From: an uncultured Bacteroidales bacterium
GTDB taxonomy: Bacteria; Bacteroidota; Bacteroidia; Bacteroidales; Bacteroidaceae
Direction of reading: 5' to 3'
NCBI GenBank assembly: GCA_902798685.1
Contig: CADBXO010000006.1
Span: 1 to 61,330 of the forward strand
Length of the DNA stretch: 61,330 nt
Shown here: positions 32,700 through 41,794 of the stretch, one piece after another
How positions within the stretch are numbered: the stretch's first letter is position 1
Layout: each line of letters begins with the position of its first letter
The notes under the pieces: generated by a model
The model's input: only the letters and a program-made list of their open reading frames with translations
Database searches by the model: none
What the model was told of the DNA's origin: nothing
Made by a program: the position numbers and the translations under genes

Positions 32700-33155
32700 A
32701 TGAAACTGTTATTCCCAGGGTCATTTGACCCCTTCACGATAGGACATGCCGACCTGGTTGAGCGTGCTCTTGACCTGGGCTGTGAAGTGGTGATAGCCGT
32801 TGGCATCAATGAGGAGAAGAAACCTCTGTTCAGTGCCGAGCAGCGTCTTGAGGCTATCCGTAACCATTACAAAGGGTACTCACGTGTAAGCGTTATTGAG
32901 TACAAGGGCCTTACCGTGGATGCCGTAAGGGAAAACGGTTGTGACGCAATACTTCGCGGCATCCGCTCAGTGACCGATTATGACATGGAGCGTAACATGG
33001 CCGATATAAACCGCACCATCGACGGCGTTGAGACAGTCCTGCTGGTTTCAACTCCCGCAGTGCAGCATGTCAGCAGCAGTCTGGTACGTGAGCTTATCTC
33101 TTTCGGCCGTAATGCTGATGACCTGATGATTGATACATTCAAACCATATATGTGA
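32700..33155 (+). CDS. coaD: Pantetheine-phosphate adenylyltransferase
   Basis: About 151 residues from ATG 32700, chosen because MKLLFPGSFDPFTIGHADLV is the family N-terminus; an earlier in-frame start would overlap parE. The nucleotidyltransferase TIGH motif is present, with RGIRSVTDYDMERNMADIN in the middle and STPAVQHVSSSLVREL near the end. It makes dephospho-CoA in coenzyme A synthesis. The next gene starts 4 bases later. Confidence 0.96.
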   Translation: MKLLFPGSFDPFTIGHADLVERALDLGCEVVIAVGINEEKKPLFSAEQRLEAIRNHYKGYSRVSVIEYKGLTVDAVRENGCDAILRGIRSVTDYDMERNMADINRTIDGVETVLLVSTPAVQHVSSSLVRELISFGRNADDLMIDTFKPYM

Positions 33156-33159
33156 TAAT

Positions 33160-34815
33160 ATGAAGAGGATACATATTCTGTTTGCAGCTCTTTTGATGCC
33201 GTTTATGCTGATGGCTCAGCCGGGTCGCGGACTCCAGCAGCCCCAGCGTCCGGGACAGCCTCAGATGCAGCCCCAGTTGCCGCGTCAGCCCCAGACTCCC
33301 ATGCAGCCGCAGGCTACCACCATAGATGCCGAACTCCAGAAACTGCTGGTGGCCGAGGGAGCCATATCGGCCCTCTATGTGGAGGATGTTGATGAGAAGA
33401 AGATCGTGGAGAAAGCCATCAGGGGTATGCTTGAGGAGCTGGATCCGCATTCCACATATCTGACTGCCGAGGAGAATGACAAGTCAAACGAGACTCTCAT
33501 GGGTTCATTTGACGGCATAGGCGTACAGTTCAACATGATTGAGGATACGCTGTTCATCGTACAGCCCATACCCGACGGTCCGTCCGAGAGGGTAGGTATC
33601 CTTCCCGGTGACCGCATCATAACCGTCAATGACACCACCATTGCAGGCGTCAAGATGTCACAGGAGGCTATCATGAAACGTCTGCGCGGTCCCAGAGGCT
33701 CCAAGGTCGACCTTGGAATATGCCGCCGCGGAGTCAAGGAGACACTCAAGTTCACCGTCATCCGTGACAAGATCCCCGTAAATACCGTGGATGCCGCGTA
33801 TATGATTCGCCCGGGTGTAGGTTACATAAAGATATCAGGCTTTGGCGCCACCACCGTCGATGAGTTTCAGCAGAAGCTCTCTGAGCTGAGCGCCATGGGT
33901 GCACAGTCACTCATACTTGACCTTCAGGGTAACGGAGGAGGTCTGCTTATGGCCGCAGTCGGTCTGGCAAACGAGTTCCTGAACCGTGACCAGATGGTTG
34001 TTTACACTGAGGGCCGACGCCAGCCCAAGAGCGGTTACCTGGCAGATGGCCGCGGACATTTCCGCACCGGCAAGCTGGTAGTGCTCATTGACGAGTACTC
34101 GGCATCGGCCAGCGAGATTGTATCGGGTGCCGTTCAGGACTGGGACCGTGCCACCATCATAGGCCGCCGCTCATTCGGCAAGGGTCTTGTACAGCGTCCC
34201 ATCGAGTTCCATGACGGATCACTGATACGTCTTACCGTAGCCAAGTACTACACTCCTGTGGGCCGATGCATACAGAAACCCTACGGCAAGGATGTGGACT
34301 ACGGCGATGACATCGAGGAGCGCCTGCGCCACGGTGAACTCACCAACCGCGACAGCATCCACTTCCCTGATTCACTCAAGTACAGCACCATGATAGAGAA
34401 GCGCACCGTCTACGGCGGTGGCGGAATCATGCCCGACATCTTTGTGCCGCTTGATACCACCAGGGTCAACCAGTATTACCGTAACATAACCGCCAAGAAC
34501 GTGGTGTTCAACACCGCATTCAAATACGTGGAGCGTAACCGTCGCACCCTGCAGCGCCGTTACCGCTCATTCGAGGATTTCAACCGCACGTTTGAGGTAG
34601 GCCCGGATGTACTACGTATGTTCCTGGACCGTGCCAAGGAGGACAAGGTCGAGTATAATGAGGCCCAGTATCTGGATCAGCTGCCCATATTCAAGACTCA
34701 GCTCAAGGCATTCATAGCCCGTCTGCTGTGGGGCATGAACGCCTACTATCAGGTAATACAGGAACTTGACGAGACCTTACAGAGAGCTGTGGTCTTCATG
34801 GAAACGGGTCAATAA
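33160..34815 (+). CDS. S41 family C-terminal processing protease
   Basis: About 551 residues from ATG 33160, with a signal peptide (KRIHILFAALLMPFMLMAQ) and a Pro/Gln/Arg-rich linker of about 30 residues. Then comes the S41 N-terminal region (LEELDPHSTYLTAEE), a PDZ domain (PDGPSERVGILPGDRIITVN), and the protease core with DLQGNGGG, catalytic Ser in YSASASEIV and catalytic Lys in RSFGKGLVQ. It degrades or trims periplasmic proteins. It is the third gene of the parE-coaD-S41 cluster. Confidence 0.93.
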   Translation: MKRIHILFAALLMPFMLMAQPGRGLQQPQRPGQPQMQPQLPRQPQTPMQPQATTIDAELQKLLVAEGAISALYVEDVDEKKIVEKAIRGMLEELDPHSTYLTAEENDKSNETLMGSFDGIGVQFNMIEDTLFIVQPIPDGPSERVGILPGDRIITVNDTTIAGVKMSQEAIMKRLRGPRGSKVDLGICRRGVKETLKFTVIRDKIPVNTVDAAYMIRPGVGYIKISGFGATTVDEFQQKLSELSAMGAQSLILDLQGNGGGLLMAAVGLANEFLNRDQMVVYTEGRRQPKSGYLADGRGHFRTGKLVVLIDEYSASASEIVSGAVQDWDRATIIGRRSFGKGLVQRPIEFHDGSLIRLTVAKYYTPVGRCIQKPYGKDVDYGDDIEERLRHGELTNRDSIHFPDSLKYSTMIEKRTVYGGGGIMPDIFVPLDTTRVNQYYRNITAKNVVFNTAFKYVERNRRTLQRRYRSFEDFNRTFEVGPDVLRMFLDRAKEDKVEYNEAQYLDQLPIFKTQLKAFIARLLWGMNAYYQVIQELDETLQRAVVFMETGQ

Positions 34816-34851
34816 ATGACAGGCCTATACATCAAAAACCGATTTTTTGTG

Positions 34852-34859
34852 TAAGTTTG
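34852..34859 (+). promoter_or_regulatory. -7 box upstream of the GPH-type transporter
   Basis: TAAGTTTG fits the -7 consensus, 52 bases before ATG 34911. No good -33 box. Confidence 0.45.
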
Positions 34860-34910
34860 TGGGCCGAAATAACAGATAACCAATAATTATTAATCAATAA
34901 AATCATCTTT

Positions 34911-36311
34911 ATGGCAAACGAAGTAAACAACGGTTATTACAAACTGAGTTGGGGTCAGAGAATCGGTTTCGGTTCAGGTGACCTTGCCCAGAATCTTATT
35001 TTCCAGACAGTTGCATGCTTTTTGATGCTGTACCTGTGCACAGTATTGAAAATCAATCCCGGCTTTGTAAGTGGACTTATCCTCGGAGTAAGACTCCTTG
35101 ACTGTTTCTGGAGTCCCGTAGTCGGAAAATATATCGATAACCACAATCCCAAGCTCGGTAAGTATCGTACATATCTGCTTTACGGTGGTATACCTCTTAC
35201 AGTTGCCGCTTGCTTCCTGATGCTTCCCGCAGTAGCTACATGGGGTATGACATGGAAGATTGTATACGCTACAGTCAGCTATACTCTCCTCAGCATGATC
35301 TACTCAGTAGTTAATATTCCTTACGGTTCTATCATGGCGTCAATGACCCGTGATAATGATGAGGTTCTTATCCTCACTTCAACCCGTATGGTATGCGCCA
35401 ATATCGGTCAGATCGTAGTACAGGCCGGTTTCCCCATCGGACTGGCTATGGCCGTAGGCATTGCAGTTGACTGGAACCAGGCTGTATTCATGGCTATCGG
35501 TACCATTCCTGCATTCATCATCCTTCCTTTGCTTCCCGTTTTGAAGAAGCTGTTCGGAAAGAAGGGACTTTATTATCTGCTTCTCTGTGTAGGTCTTGTA
35601 GGATTCATCACACTCTTCATCATCGGTAAGTTCTTTGATGTTCAGAAGTGCAATGTAATCGTTCAGGGTGCTAAGGTTCTTACCGGTGTAGGTCTGCTGG
35701 TCGGTTCACTCATGTGGGCTCTTGTTCCTGAGGTAATCACTGATGCTGAGTATCGTACCGGTAACCGTCCTGCTGCTACCGTTAACGCTCTGGCCGGTGT
35801 TGCTTTCAAGGCCGGTTTCTCACTTGCTGGTTTCATCACTCCCTGGGTTATGGGTCTGATCGGCTTCAACCTGGCCAGCGAGGAGTCAGCTCTGCCTACT
35901 GATCCTAAGGCATGGTTCACTGTAACATGCATCTTTGCAGTTGTAGGTTTCGTTCTGCTGACACTCTGCTTCCTTGGCAGTAAGGAGAACATCACCACCA
36001 CTCCCGAGAAGCCCGTTTCATTCAAGGAGATGTGGCTGGAGTTCAAGGCCAACAAGTGCCTGCAGCTGGTACTGAGCATCTTTATCGTAGTGTTCCTGGC
36101 TTCATTCATCAGCGCTCCGGTAAATGCTTACTATACTCACCTGAGTGATTATAACGAAACCGTACAGAACGCTATCCTGTGGTTCACCACCATTATCCCG
36201 GCTATCCTGCTTATTGTTGTAGGATATCTGGTATTCAAGTATCCTCTTACTGATGAGAGACTTGACGAGATGAACAAGGAGATCGAGGCAAGACACAATG
36301 CTGCCAAGTAA
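34911..36311 (+). CDS. GPH-family (MFS) sugar:cation symporter
   Basis: A 466-residue inner-membrane transporter with about 12 transmembrane segments. The N-terminal SWGQRIGFGSGDLAQNLIFQ and the loop DNHNPKLGKYRTYLLYGGIP are hallmarks of the glycoside-pentoside-hexuronide:cation symporters. The long central loop and NVPYGS-like segment (VVNIPYGSIMASMTRDNDE) agree. The sugar is unknown, as no glycosidase or regulator lies nearby. Codons are more T-ending and regular than in adjacent genes, suggesting high expression. It ends with a strong terminator. Confidence 0.9.
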   Translation: MANEVNNGYYKLSWGQRIGFGSGDLAQNLIFQTVACFLMLYLCTVLKINPGFVSGLILGVRLLDCFWSPVVGKYIDNHNPKLGKYRTYLLYGGIPLTVAACFLMLPAVATWGMTWKIVYATVSYTLLSMIYSVVNIPYGSIMASMTRDNDEVLILTSTRMVCANIGQIVVQAGFPIGLAMAVGIAVDWNQAVFMAIGTIPAFIILPLLPVLKKLFGKKGLYYLLLCVGLVGFITLFIIGKFFDVQKCNVIVQGAKVLTGVGLLVGSLMWALVPEVITDAEYRTGNRPAATVNALAGVAFKAGFSLAGFITPWVMGLIGFNLASEESALPTDPKAWFTVTCIFAVVGFVLLTLCFLGSKENITTTPEKPVSFKEMWLEFKANKCLQLVLSIFIVVFLASFISAPVNAYYTHLSDYNETVQNAILWFTTIIPAILLIVVGYLVFKYPLTDERLDEMNKEIEARHNAAK

Positions 36312-36339
36312 TAAATAACAGCTTCTAATGCACAAAGGG

Positions 36340-36370
36340 GCCGGTTCTGAGAAGGACCGGCTCTTTTTTT
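36340..36370 (+). terminator. Intrinsic terminator after the transporter gene
   Basis: GCCGGTTC (36340-36347) pairs with GGACCGGC (36354-36361) across a 6-nt loop, followed by TC and seven T. Confidence 0.88.
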
Positions 36371-36402
36371 AAAAAATATGTTAATTATTGCGTATGGTTG
36401 TG

Positions 36403-36410
36403 TAACTTTG
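36403..36410 (+). promoter_or_regulatory. -7 box upstream of the second propeller lipoprotein
   Basis: TAACTTTG, 20 bases before ATG 36431. No clear -33 box. It argues against the in-frame TTG at 36398 as a start. Confidence 0.45.
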
Positions 36411-36430
36411 CAGGCAAAATAAATAGAGGT

Positions 36431-37570
36431 ATGTTGTCAAACGTGAAAAAGGTAATGAGATTAAGCTCATTTCTGATTGTCCTTTTCCTTCTGCCCTGCT
36501 GCATGGGTAAACAGAAGGTTTGCGACACATGCCTTCATGAGATATCAGCCCCTCTTCTCCACGACGATCCCACGGAGTATCCCATCATGTCAAGCATGTT
36601 TGAAAGGGTAGACACCGTCTATCTGGAGAATGCCGGCGTTGAGAGCATCATTACTTCTGTCGATGAGGTGGTATCATTCGGTGACACAATCATTGTCCGT
36701 TCATCAAACAGCCTCTTTTTCTTCAACGGAAAGGGCAAGTTCCTGTACCGTTTTGACCGCCAGGGCAAGGGTACCGGCAATTACCGTATCATTGAGCGTT
36801 TTGATGTACTTCCGGAGCGTGATGAACTCTTCATCATGGACGGCCATAACAACAGAATCTTTGTCTATGGTTTGGACGGCAGCTACAAGAGGAGTGTCAT
36901 AATCGATGATTTTGTGACTGATTTTGCTGTTATGTCCAACGGTGATTTCCTCTTCTCCAACCCTATTGTCTATTCGGGCCGACCCTATCGCAGAGGCCTC
37001 TGGAGAACCGGTCCTGACGGCAGGTTCAAGCAGCAGCTGGTGGAGTTTGACCCGGAGTTCGCACACGTGAGCATCAACAATCCCTATATTAACCACATCA
37101 GTAAGGATGTGATAGGTTTCATGGGTATTGAGGATAATGACAAGTTCTATCACTATACGGCCGATACCGTCAGCGTTACATGCCGTATGGTTACGGATAT
37201 AGTAATCCCTGATGAACTTAAGCGCAGCGACAAGGTATTCACCAATCCCGAGAGGGAGTATACCAAGTGCGGTTATCTTGAGACTCCGCGCTTCCTTTAC
37301 TTTGTCAATACCAACTACGGCGCCAACCTGATGATGGTCTTTGTAGACAAGTCCACCTGGACCACCTATCGCATGTACGTACTTACCGGTGAGTTCAATA
37401 ACGACAAGATGACCCGCGAACCCTTCCCGTTCCTGGTCAGCTCATACAACGGAACTTTTGTAGGTTTCTATGACTCGGGAATGATCACGGAAAACGAACG
37501 TTTCAAATCCCTCTTCCCCACCATCACAGCCGAGTCAAATCCGGTACTCCTGTTCTTTAGAGAGAAATAA
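36431..37570 (+). CDS. Six-bladed beta-propeller lipoprotein (DUF4934-like), stand-alone copy
   Basis: About 379 residues from ATG 36431 (ATG 36455 also possible). A short signal ends in LFLLPCC, a loose lipobox. The body has the propeller pattern ESIITSVDEVVSFGDTIIV, then LFFFNGKGKFLYRFDRQGKG, then G-N-Y and ERDELFIMDGHNNRIFVYGL, like the protein at 6267. In contrast to that one, no small precursor, CxxC protein or peptidase gene lies beside it. It has its own -7 box and a terminator. Function is unknown. Confidence 0.8.
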   Translation: MLSNVKKVMRLSSFLIVLFLLPCCMGKQKVCDTCLHEISAPLLHDDPTEYPIMSSMFERVDTVYLENAGVESIITSVDEVVSFGDTIIVRSSNSLFFFNGKGKFLYRFDRQGKGTGNYRIIERFDVLPERDELFIMDGHNNRIFVYGLDGSYKRSVIIDDFVTDFAVMSNGDFLFSNPIVYSGRPYRRGLWRTGPDGRFKQQLVEFDPEFAHVSINNPYINHISKDVIGFMGIEDNDKFYHYTADTVSVTCRMVTDIVIPDELKRSDKVFTNPEREYTKCGYLETPRFLYFVNTNYGANLMMVFVDKSTWTTYRMYVLTGEFNNDKMTREPFPFLVSSYNGTFVGFYDSGMITENERFKSLFPTITAESNPVLLFFREK

Positions 37571-37571
37571 A

Positions 37572-37605
37572 AAATGCTTGCCTGTCTGGCAAGCATTTCT
37601 TTTTT
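37572..37605. terminator. Bidirectional intrinsic terminator
   Basis: AAATGCTTGCC (37572-37582) pairs perfectly with GGCAAGCATTT (37588-37598) across TGTCT, with A-run before and T-run after. It serves the propeller gene (plus) and the polyferredoxin gene (minus), whose stop codon overlaps the T-run. Confidence 0.9.
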
Positions 37606-39091
37606 AGAAGCCGAAGTCGAAATCCTGAGTTTGTATTGCTTCGTCCTGTTCGGGAGCCTTAGCCTCCAGATGAACCGGATTGCCCTCAATGTGGACTGCC
37701 TTGACGGGGCAGATGAATTCGCAGCCGCCGCATCCTACGCACAGTTCGGGAGTGGTCTCCGGAATGGTCAGACCTCCCTGAAACGGAACCATGTGGATAG
37801 CCTGTACGGGGCAGTGCTCAGCGCATGCTCCGCAACTGGTACGGTTCACGTTAACGACACAGATGTTGATGTCGAACACTACGCGGCCCGGTTGGGTCTT
37901 ATGCTTCTCCTCGACAGTGAGCGGCTTGATGGCGCCGGCGGGACATACCTGGCTGCAGAGGTTGCAGTCATAGTTGCAGTAACCTTCGTCAAACTTCATG
38001 ACAGGCTGCATGATACCACCCAGACCGTACTCCATACCTGCAGGCTTAAGCACATGGCTGGGACACTTGCTCACGCAGAGATGACATGATGTGCAGTGGT
38101 TAAGCAGGTTCTTGTGGCTGATGGAGCCGGGAGGTGACATGGGCACGCGGGTGTCCTTTACTCCCGTAACCTTGGATTGGAGCGCTGCGGGTGCCAGGGC
38201 GGCAATAACCAGTGATGACTTGAGGAACTGACGCTTGGACTCGTCAACAGTATCAGTATCAGCACTTTTGCTGCCGCATTTTACAGGGCCGAAGCTTATG
38301 GCCTTCTGCTTGCATGACTCTATGCAGTCAAAGCAATCCACGCAGCGTGAATAGTCAATGGTCTGATTCTTGGAGTCTATGCAGTATGCCTTGCACTTGC
38401 GCTGGCATGCCAGACAGTGGTTGCACTTGTCCTTGTCTATGCGTATGCGCAGGAGTGAGAATCTTGAGAAAAATCCCAACAAAGTACCAACCGGGCAGAT
38501 GGTGTTGCACCAGGTGCGTCCATGGTGGTATGATATGTGGCCGATGACCAGCAGCGTGAGTATTGCAACCACGAATGCGGTAACGGACTTGAGGGAGATG
38601 ACAACCTTAAAGAAACTGTAGTTGCCGAACTTCTCACATATGGCTGCCAGTATGTTGTTACCGAAGATATAGACCGGACGGAAGAGTTCATCGGCCATAC
38701 GTCCGTATGCGCTGTAGGGCTCCAGAAGTCCTACCAGGAAGGTGAATCCGCACAACCATGCTATTACCAGGACTGCCAGGACTCCCCAGCGGAGCCAAGG
38801 TCTCTCAGGACGGAACTCATACTTCTTCTTTTTGTCAAATTTTTTTGACAGCCAGTTGAATAAATCCTGGAATATTCCCAGAGGACATATAACTGAACAG
38901 TAGAGTCTGCCGAGCAGAAGCGTGGCGGCTATCAGGCATACCAGCGTGACAATGCTGAGCGACAGCAGGGCAGGGCCGAACTGTATCTTCTGTAACAGCG
39001 GGTTGTCAATGACTCCCGCAAAATCTATGAACCCGTATGTGAGTATGGCAATGACGGCTATTGCCACTGCCGTTCTAATCCTACGCAACAT
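37604..39091 (-). CDS. NapH-like membrane polyferredoxin (4Fe-4S binding protein)
   Basis: A 495-residue protein with about five transmembrane segments in the first 190 residues, including CSVICPLGIFQDL and CNTICPVGTLLGF as in NapH/MauN/RdxA-type electron-transfer proteins. Two ferredoxin-type clusters follow in the middle (CNHCLACQRKCKAYC, CVDCFDCIESC), then a Ser/Lys hydrophobic stretch, then four more (CTSCHLCVSKCP, CNLCSQVCP, CGACAEHCP, CVGCGGCEFICP). It probably passes electrons across or along the inner membrane. Start and the DUF362 stop share one base (TGATG), indicating coupling. The electron partner is unknown. Confidence 0.9.
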   Translation of the reverse strand: MLRRIRTAVAIAVIAILTYGFIDFAGVIDNPLLQKIQFGPALLSLSIVTLVCLIAATLLLGRLYCSVICPLGIFQDLFNWLSKKFDKKKKYEFRPERPWLRWGVLAVLVIAWLCGFTFLVGLLEPYSAYGRMADELFRPVYIFGNNILAAICEKFGNYSFFKVVISLKSVTAFVVAILTLLVIGHISYHHGRTWCNTICPVGTLLGFFSRFSLLRIRIDKDKCNHCLACQRKCKAYCIDSKNQTIDYSRCVDCFDCIESCKQKAISFGPVKCGSKSADTDTVDESKRQFLKSSLVIAALAPAALQSKVTGVKDTRVPMSPPGSISHKNLLNHCTSCHLCVSKCPSHVLKPAGMEYGLGGIMQPVMKFDEGYCNYDCNLCSQVCPAGAIKPLTVEEKHKTQPGRVVFDINICVVNVNRTSCGACAEHCPVQAIHMVPFQGGLTIPETTPELCVGCGGCEFICPVKAVHIEGNPVHLEAKAPEQDEAIQTQDFDFGF

Positions 39092-40038
39092 CAGAGCTTA
39101 ATTCTCTTTACGTTGATTGACTCCAGATCCATTGTGCCCAGTCCCAGTTTCTGTCCGTCCGGAATGTGCTCAATGTCCTCAAACTTGATGTTCTTGTTGA
39201 TACCGGTAAAGAACTTGCCGGCAGCGGTGTCGACTGCTACGATATCGGCCGATGCGAACAGAGCTTTGGTAAGAACTACATCATTGGCGCTGCGTCCCTG
39301 AGGGCCGTTAGTGGCAACGGTGCGGTATGCGTCAACTATGTGGAGCACTGCAGGCTTGTAGGTGCAGATATCTGCTATGCACTGGTGGAGTCCGCGTGAA
39401 TGGAAAGCGCGACGGTCCCAAACTATACCCATGTGGTTCTTCATGGCGCAGGTCATAAGAGCTCCGCCATGGTTCTTGAGAACCGGTACGTTGATCCATT
39501 TGTCGCACTCGATGATGGCCTTGTGAACCTGTGCGTTCTTGAGAGTCTTGCCGTTAGGTATTTCAACCTTCTCGTATGAGGACTGCTCATGACCGTAAAC
39601 CATGGTGGCCCCGGCTTTCTTTACGGCAGCCTCTATTCCGCTGTGGTCATAGCATCGGCTCCAGTTGTCACAGGTGTGGTCAAAGACCTTTATCTCGGCT
39701 GCACCTGCATCCTGGCACATCTTGATGAGTGCCGATATGAGGTCCGGGTTGGTGTTGCCGGCCAACTCGGGAGTGCGGTCCCAGCCGATATTGGGTTTGA
39801 TTACAATCTTGTCACCTTTCTTGATGAAACGCTCTATGCCGCCCAACTCTTTCATTGCGGCCTCAAGCATCTGGGCGGGCTCGCCGTTCATGACGGCTGC
39901 CAGATCTGCGTTGTCTGCTGCGGCTGCCTGACTTCCCGACGGAACTGTGGAAGCCATGACATCCATCATTCCGCTGGTCTTTACGGTTACCAAAGCACCG
40001 GCTGCAGCCAGGGTTTTCAGGAATTCTCTTCTATCCAT
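39091..40038 (-). CDS. DUF362 domain-containing protein with Tat signal
   Basis: A 315-residue protein beginning MDRREFLKTLAAAGALVTV, a twin-arginine signal followed by a hydrophobic segment, so it should be exported folded. The body contains IVIKPNIGWDRTPE and NVPVLKNHGGALMTCAMKNHMG, characteristic of DUF362, often fused to or paired with ferredoxins. Here the Fe-S clusters are in the downstream, translationally coupled polyferredoxin. No enzymatic activity is established for the family. Start at ATG 40038. Confidence 0.9.
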   Translation of the reverse strand: MDRREFLKTLAAAGALVTVKTSGMMDVMASTVPSGSQAAAADNADLAAVMNGEPAQMLEAAMKELGGIERFIKKGDKIVIKPNIGWDRTPELAGNTNPDLISALIKMCQDAGAAEIKVFDHTCDNWSRCYDHSGIEAAVKKAGATMVYGHEQSSYEKVEIPNGKTLKNAQVHKAIIECDKWINVPVLKNHGGALMTCAMKNHMGIVWDRRAFHSRGLHQCIADICTYKPAVLHIVDAYRTVATNGPQGRSANDVVLTKALFASADIVAVDTAAGKFFTGINKNIKFEDIEHIPDGQKLGLGTMDLESINVKRIKL

Positions 40039-40173
40039 AATGATCTGCTGTAGAAAAACAATGGTTAGTATTGTAACTGTCTGCTAAGGTATGCTTTTTA
40101 TTGTCAAATTGAGCATGATGGGCGCACTTTTGGTTTTATTATATTTTTTATTTGCTATTTGCAGTGTATACTC

Positions 40174-40204
40174 TTGCGATAGTAGGGGGAATTTGTTAAT
40201 TTCG
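40174..40204 (+). promoter_or_regulatory. Promoter of purH
   Basis: TTG (40174-40176), 20 nt, TAATTTCG (40197-40204), about 40 bases before the purH start. One mismatch in the -7 box. Nothing else was identified in the 204-base gap 40039-40242. Confidence 0.55.
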
Positions 40205-40242
40205 CGAAAAATTATTCAGATAAACCGATAACCCATAAAAAT

Positions 40243-41769
40243 ATGTCCGAGACAAAGAGAATTTCATCAGCTCTGATTTCGGTCTTCCATAAGGACGGCC
40301 TTGACGAGATAATCAACAAACTCCATCAGGAGGGTGTAAAACTTATTTCTACCGGCGGTACCCAGCGCTTCATTGAGTCGCTTGGAGTTCCCTGCCAGGC
40401 AGTAGAGGAACTTACAGGCTATCCGTCAATCCTGGGCGGCCGCGTCAAGACCCTGCATCCTAAAGTATTCGGCGGCATTCTGGCCCGTCGTGAGGAAGAT
40501 AATGATATGGCTCAGATGGCCAGCTATGATATACCTGAGATCGATCTTGTAATTGTTGACCTTTATCCCTTTGAGGATACAGTAAAGTCAGGCGCCGAGG
40601 ATGCCGACATCATCGAGAAGATCGATATAGGCGGTATCTCACTCATCCGCGCCGGAGCCAAGAACTTCAAGGATGCTGTCATCGTTGCCAGCAAGGATCA
40701 GTACAAGCCCCTGCTTGACATCCTGAACGAGCGCGGTGCCGAGACCACCCTTGAGGAGCGTCGCTGGTTTGCCAAGGAGGCATTCGCCGTTTCATCATAC
40801 TATGACAGCTGCATCTACAACTGGTTTGCAGGTGATGAAGAGGAGGATCATTTCCGTCTGGCACTGGATGGCCACAAGGCAATGCGCTACGGTGAGAATC
40901 CTCACCAGAAGGGCGTGTTCCACGGTGACCTGGATGCAATGTTTGACCAGGTTCACGGTAAGGAGATCTCTTACAACAACCTGCTCGACATCAATGCAGC
41001 AGTTGACCTGATCGATGAGTTCAATGAGACTACATTCGCCATCCTCAAGCACAACAACGCATGCGGCGTGGCTTCTCGTCCTACACTGCTCGAGGCCTGG
41101 AAGGATGCACTTGCAGGTGATCCCGTATCGGCCTACGGTGGAGTACTTGTAGCAAACGCTCCCATTGACAAGGCAACCGCCGAGGAGATCAACAAGATCT
41201 TCTTTGAGGTTATCATCGCTCCTGATTATGACTTTGACGCACTGGAGATCCTGGGTCAGAAGAAGAACCGCATCATCCTGGTCCGCAAGGATCAGAAGCT
41301 GCCCGTCAAGCTGGTTCGCTCAGCCCTGAACGGTGTGCTTGTACAGGATAAGGATACCAAGATTGAGACTCCCGATGAGCTCAAGCTGGTTACCTCACGC
41401 AAGCCCAGTGATGATGAGATCGAGGATATGCTCTTTGCCAACAAGATCGTAAAGAACAGCAAGAGTAACTCAATAGTCTTTGCACGCGGCAAGCAGCTGC
41501 TGGCAAGCGGCGTTGGCCAGACCTCACGTGTTGACGCCCTCAAGCAGGCAGTTGAAAAAGCACACGGATTCGGATTTACACTGGAGGGTGCAGCAATGGC
41601 AAGTGACGCCTTCTTCCCCTTCCCCGACTGCGTGGAGCTGGCCGATAAGGCAGGCGTCAAGAACGTAATACACCCGGGAGGCTCAGTACGTGACCAGGAG
41701 TCAATCGACTACTGCGAGCAGAACGGCATGACCATGGTTATTACCGGATTCCGTCATTTCAAACATTGA
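40243..41769 (+). CDS. purH: Bifunctional AICAR formyltransferase/IMP cyclohydrolase
   Basis: A 508-residue enzyme for the last two steps of IMP synthesis. The N-terminal MGS-like cyclohydrolase domain includes ISTGGTQRFIESLGVPC and LGGRVKTLHPKVFGGIL; the C-terminal transformylase domain includes RYGENPHQKGVF and the catalytic-site segment LKHNNACGVA. Length agrees with the family. It ends 25 bases before mreB; no terminator is visible in the gap, so read-through into the elongasome operon is possible. Confidence 0.97.
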   Translation: MSETKRISSALISVFHKDGLDEIINKLHQEGVKLISTGGTQRFIESLGVPCQAVEELTGYPSILGGRVKTLHPKVFGGILARREEDNDMAQMASYDIPEIDLVIVDLYPFEDTVKSGAEDADIIEKIDIGGISLIRAGAKNFKDAVIVASKDQYKPLLDILNERGAETTLEERRWFAKEAFAVSSYYDSCIYNWFAGDEEEDHFRLALDGHKAMRYGENPHQKGVFHGDLDAMFDQVHGKEISYNNLLDINAAVDLIDEFNETTFAILKHNNACGVASRPTLLEAWKDALAGDPVSAYGGVLVANAPIDKATAEEINKIFFEVIIAPDYDFDALEILGQKKNRIILVRKDQKLPVKLVRSALNGVLVQDKDTKIETPDELKLVTSRKPSDDEIEDMLFANKIVKNSKSNSIVFARGKQLLASGVGQTSRVDALKQAVEKAHGFGFTLEGAAMASDAFFPFPDCVELADKAGVKNVIHPGGSVRDQESIDYCEQNGMTMVITGFRHFKH

Positions 41770-41794
41770 TTTTTAACTAGAAACAAATATTACT

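Noticed and set aside
41769-41794. Terminator between purH and mreB
   Set aside because: The 25-base gap holds no inverted repeat; read-through is possible but not shown.
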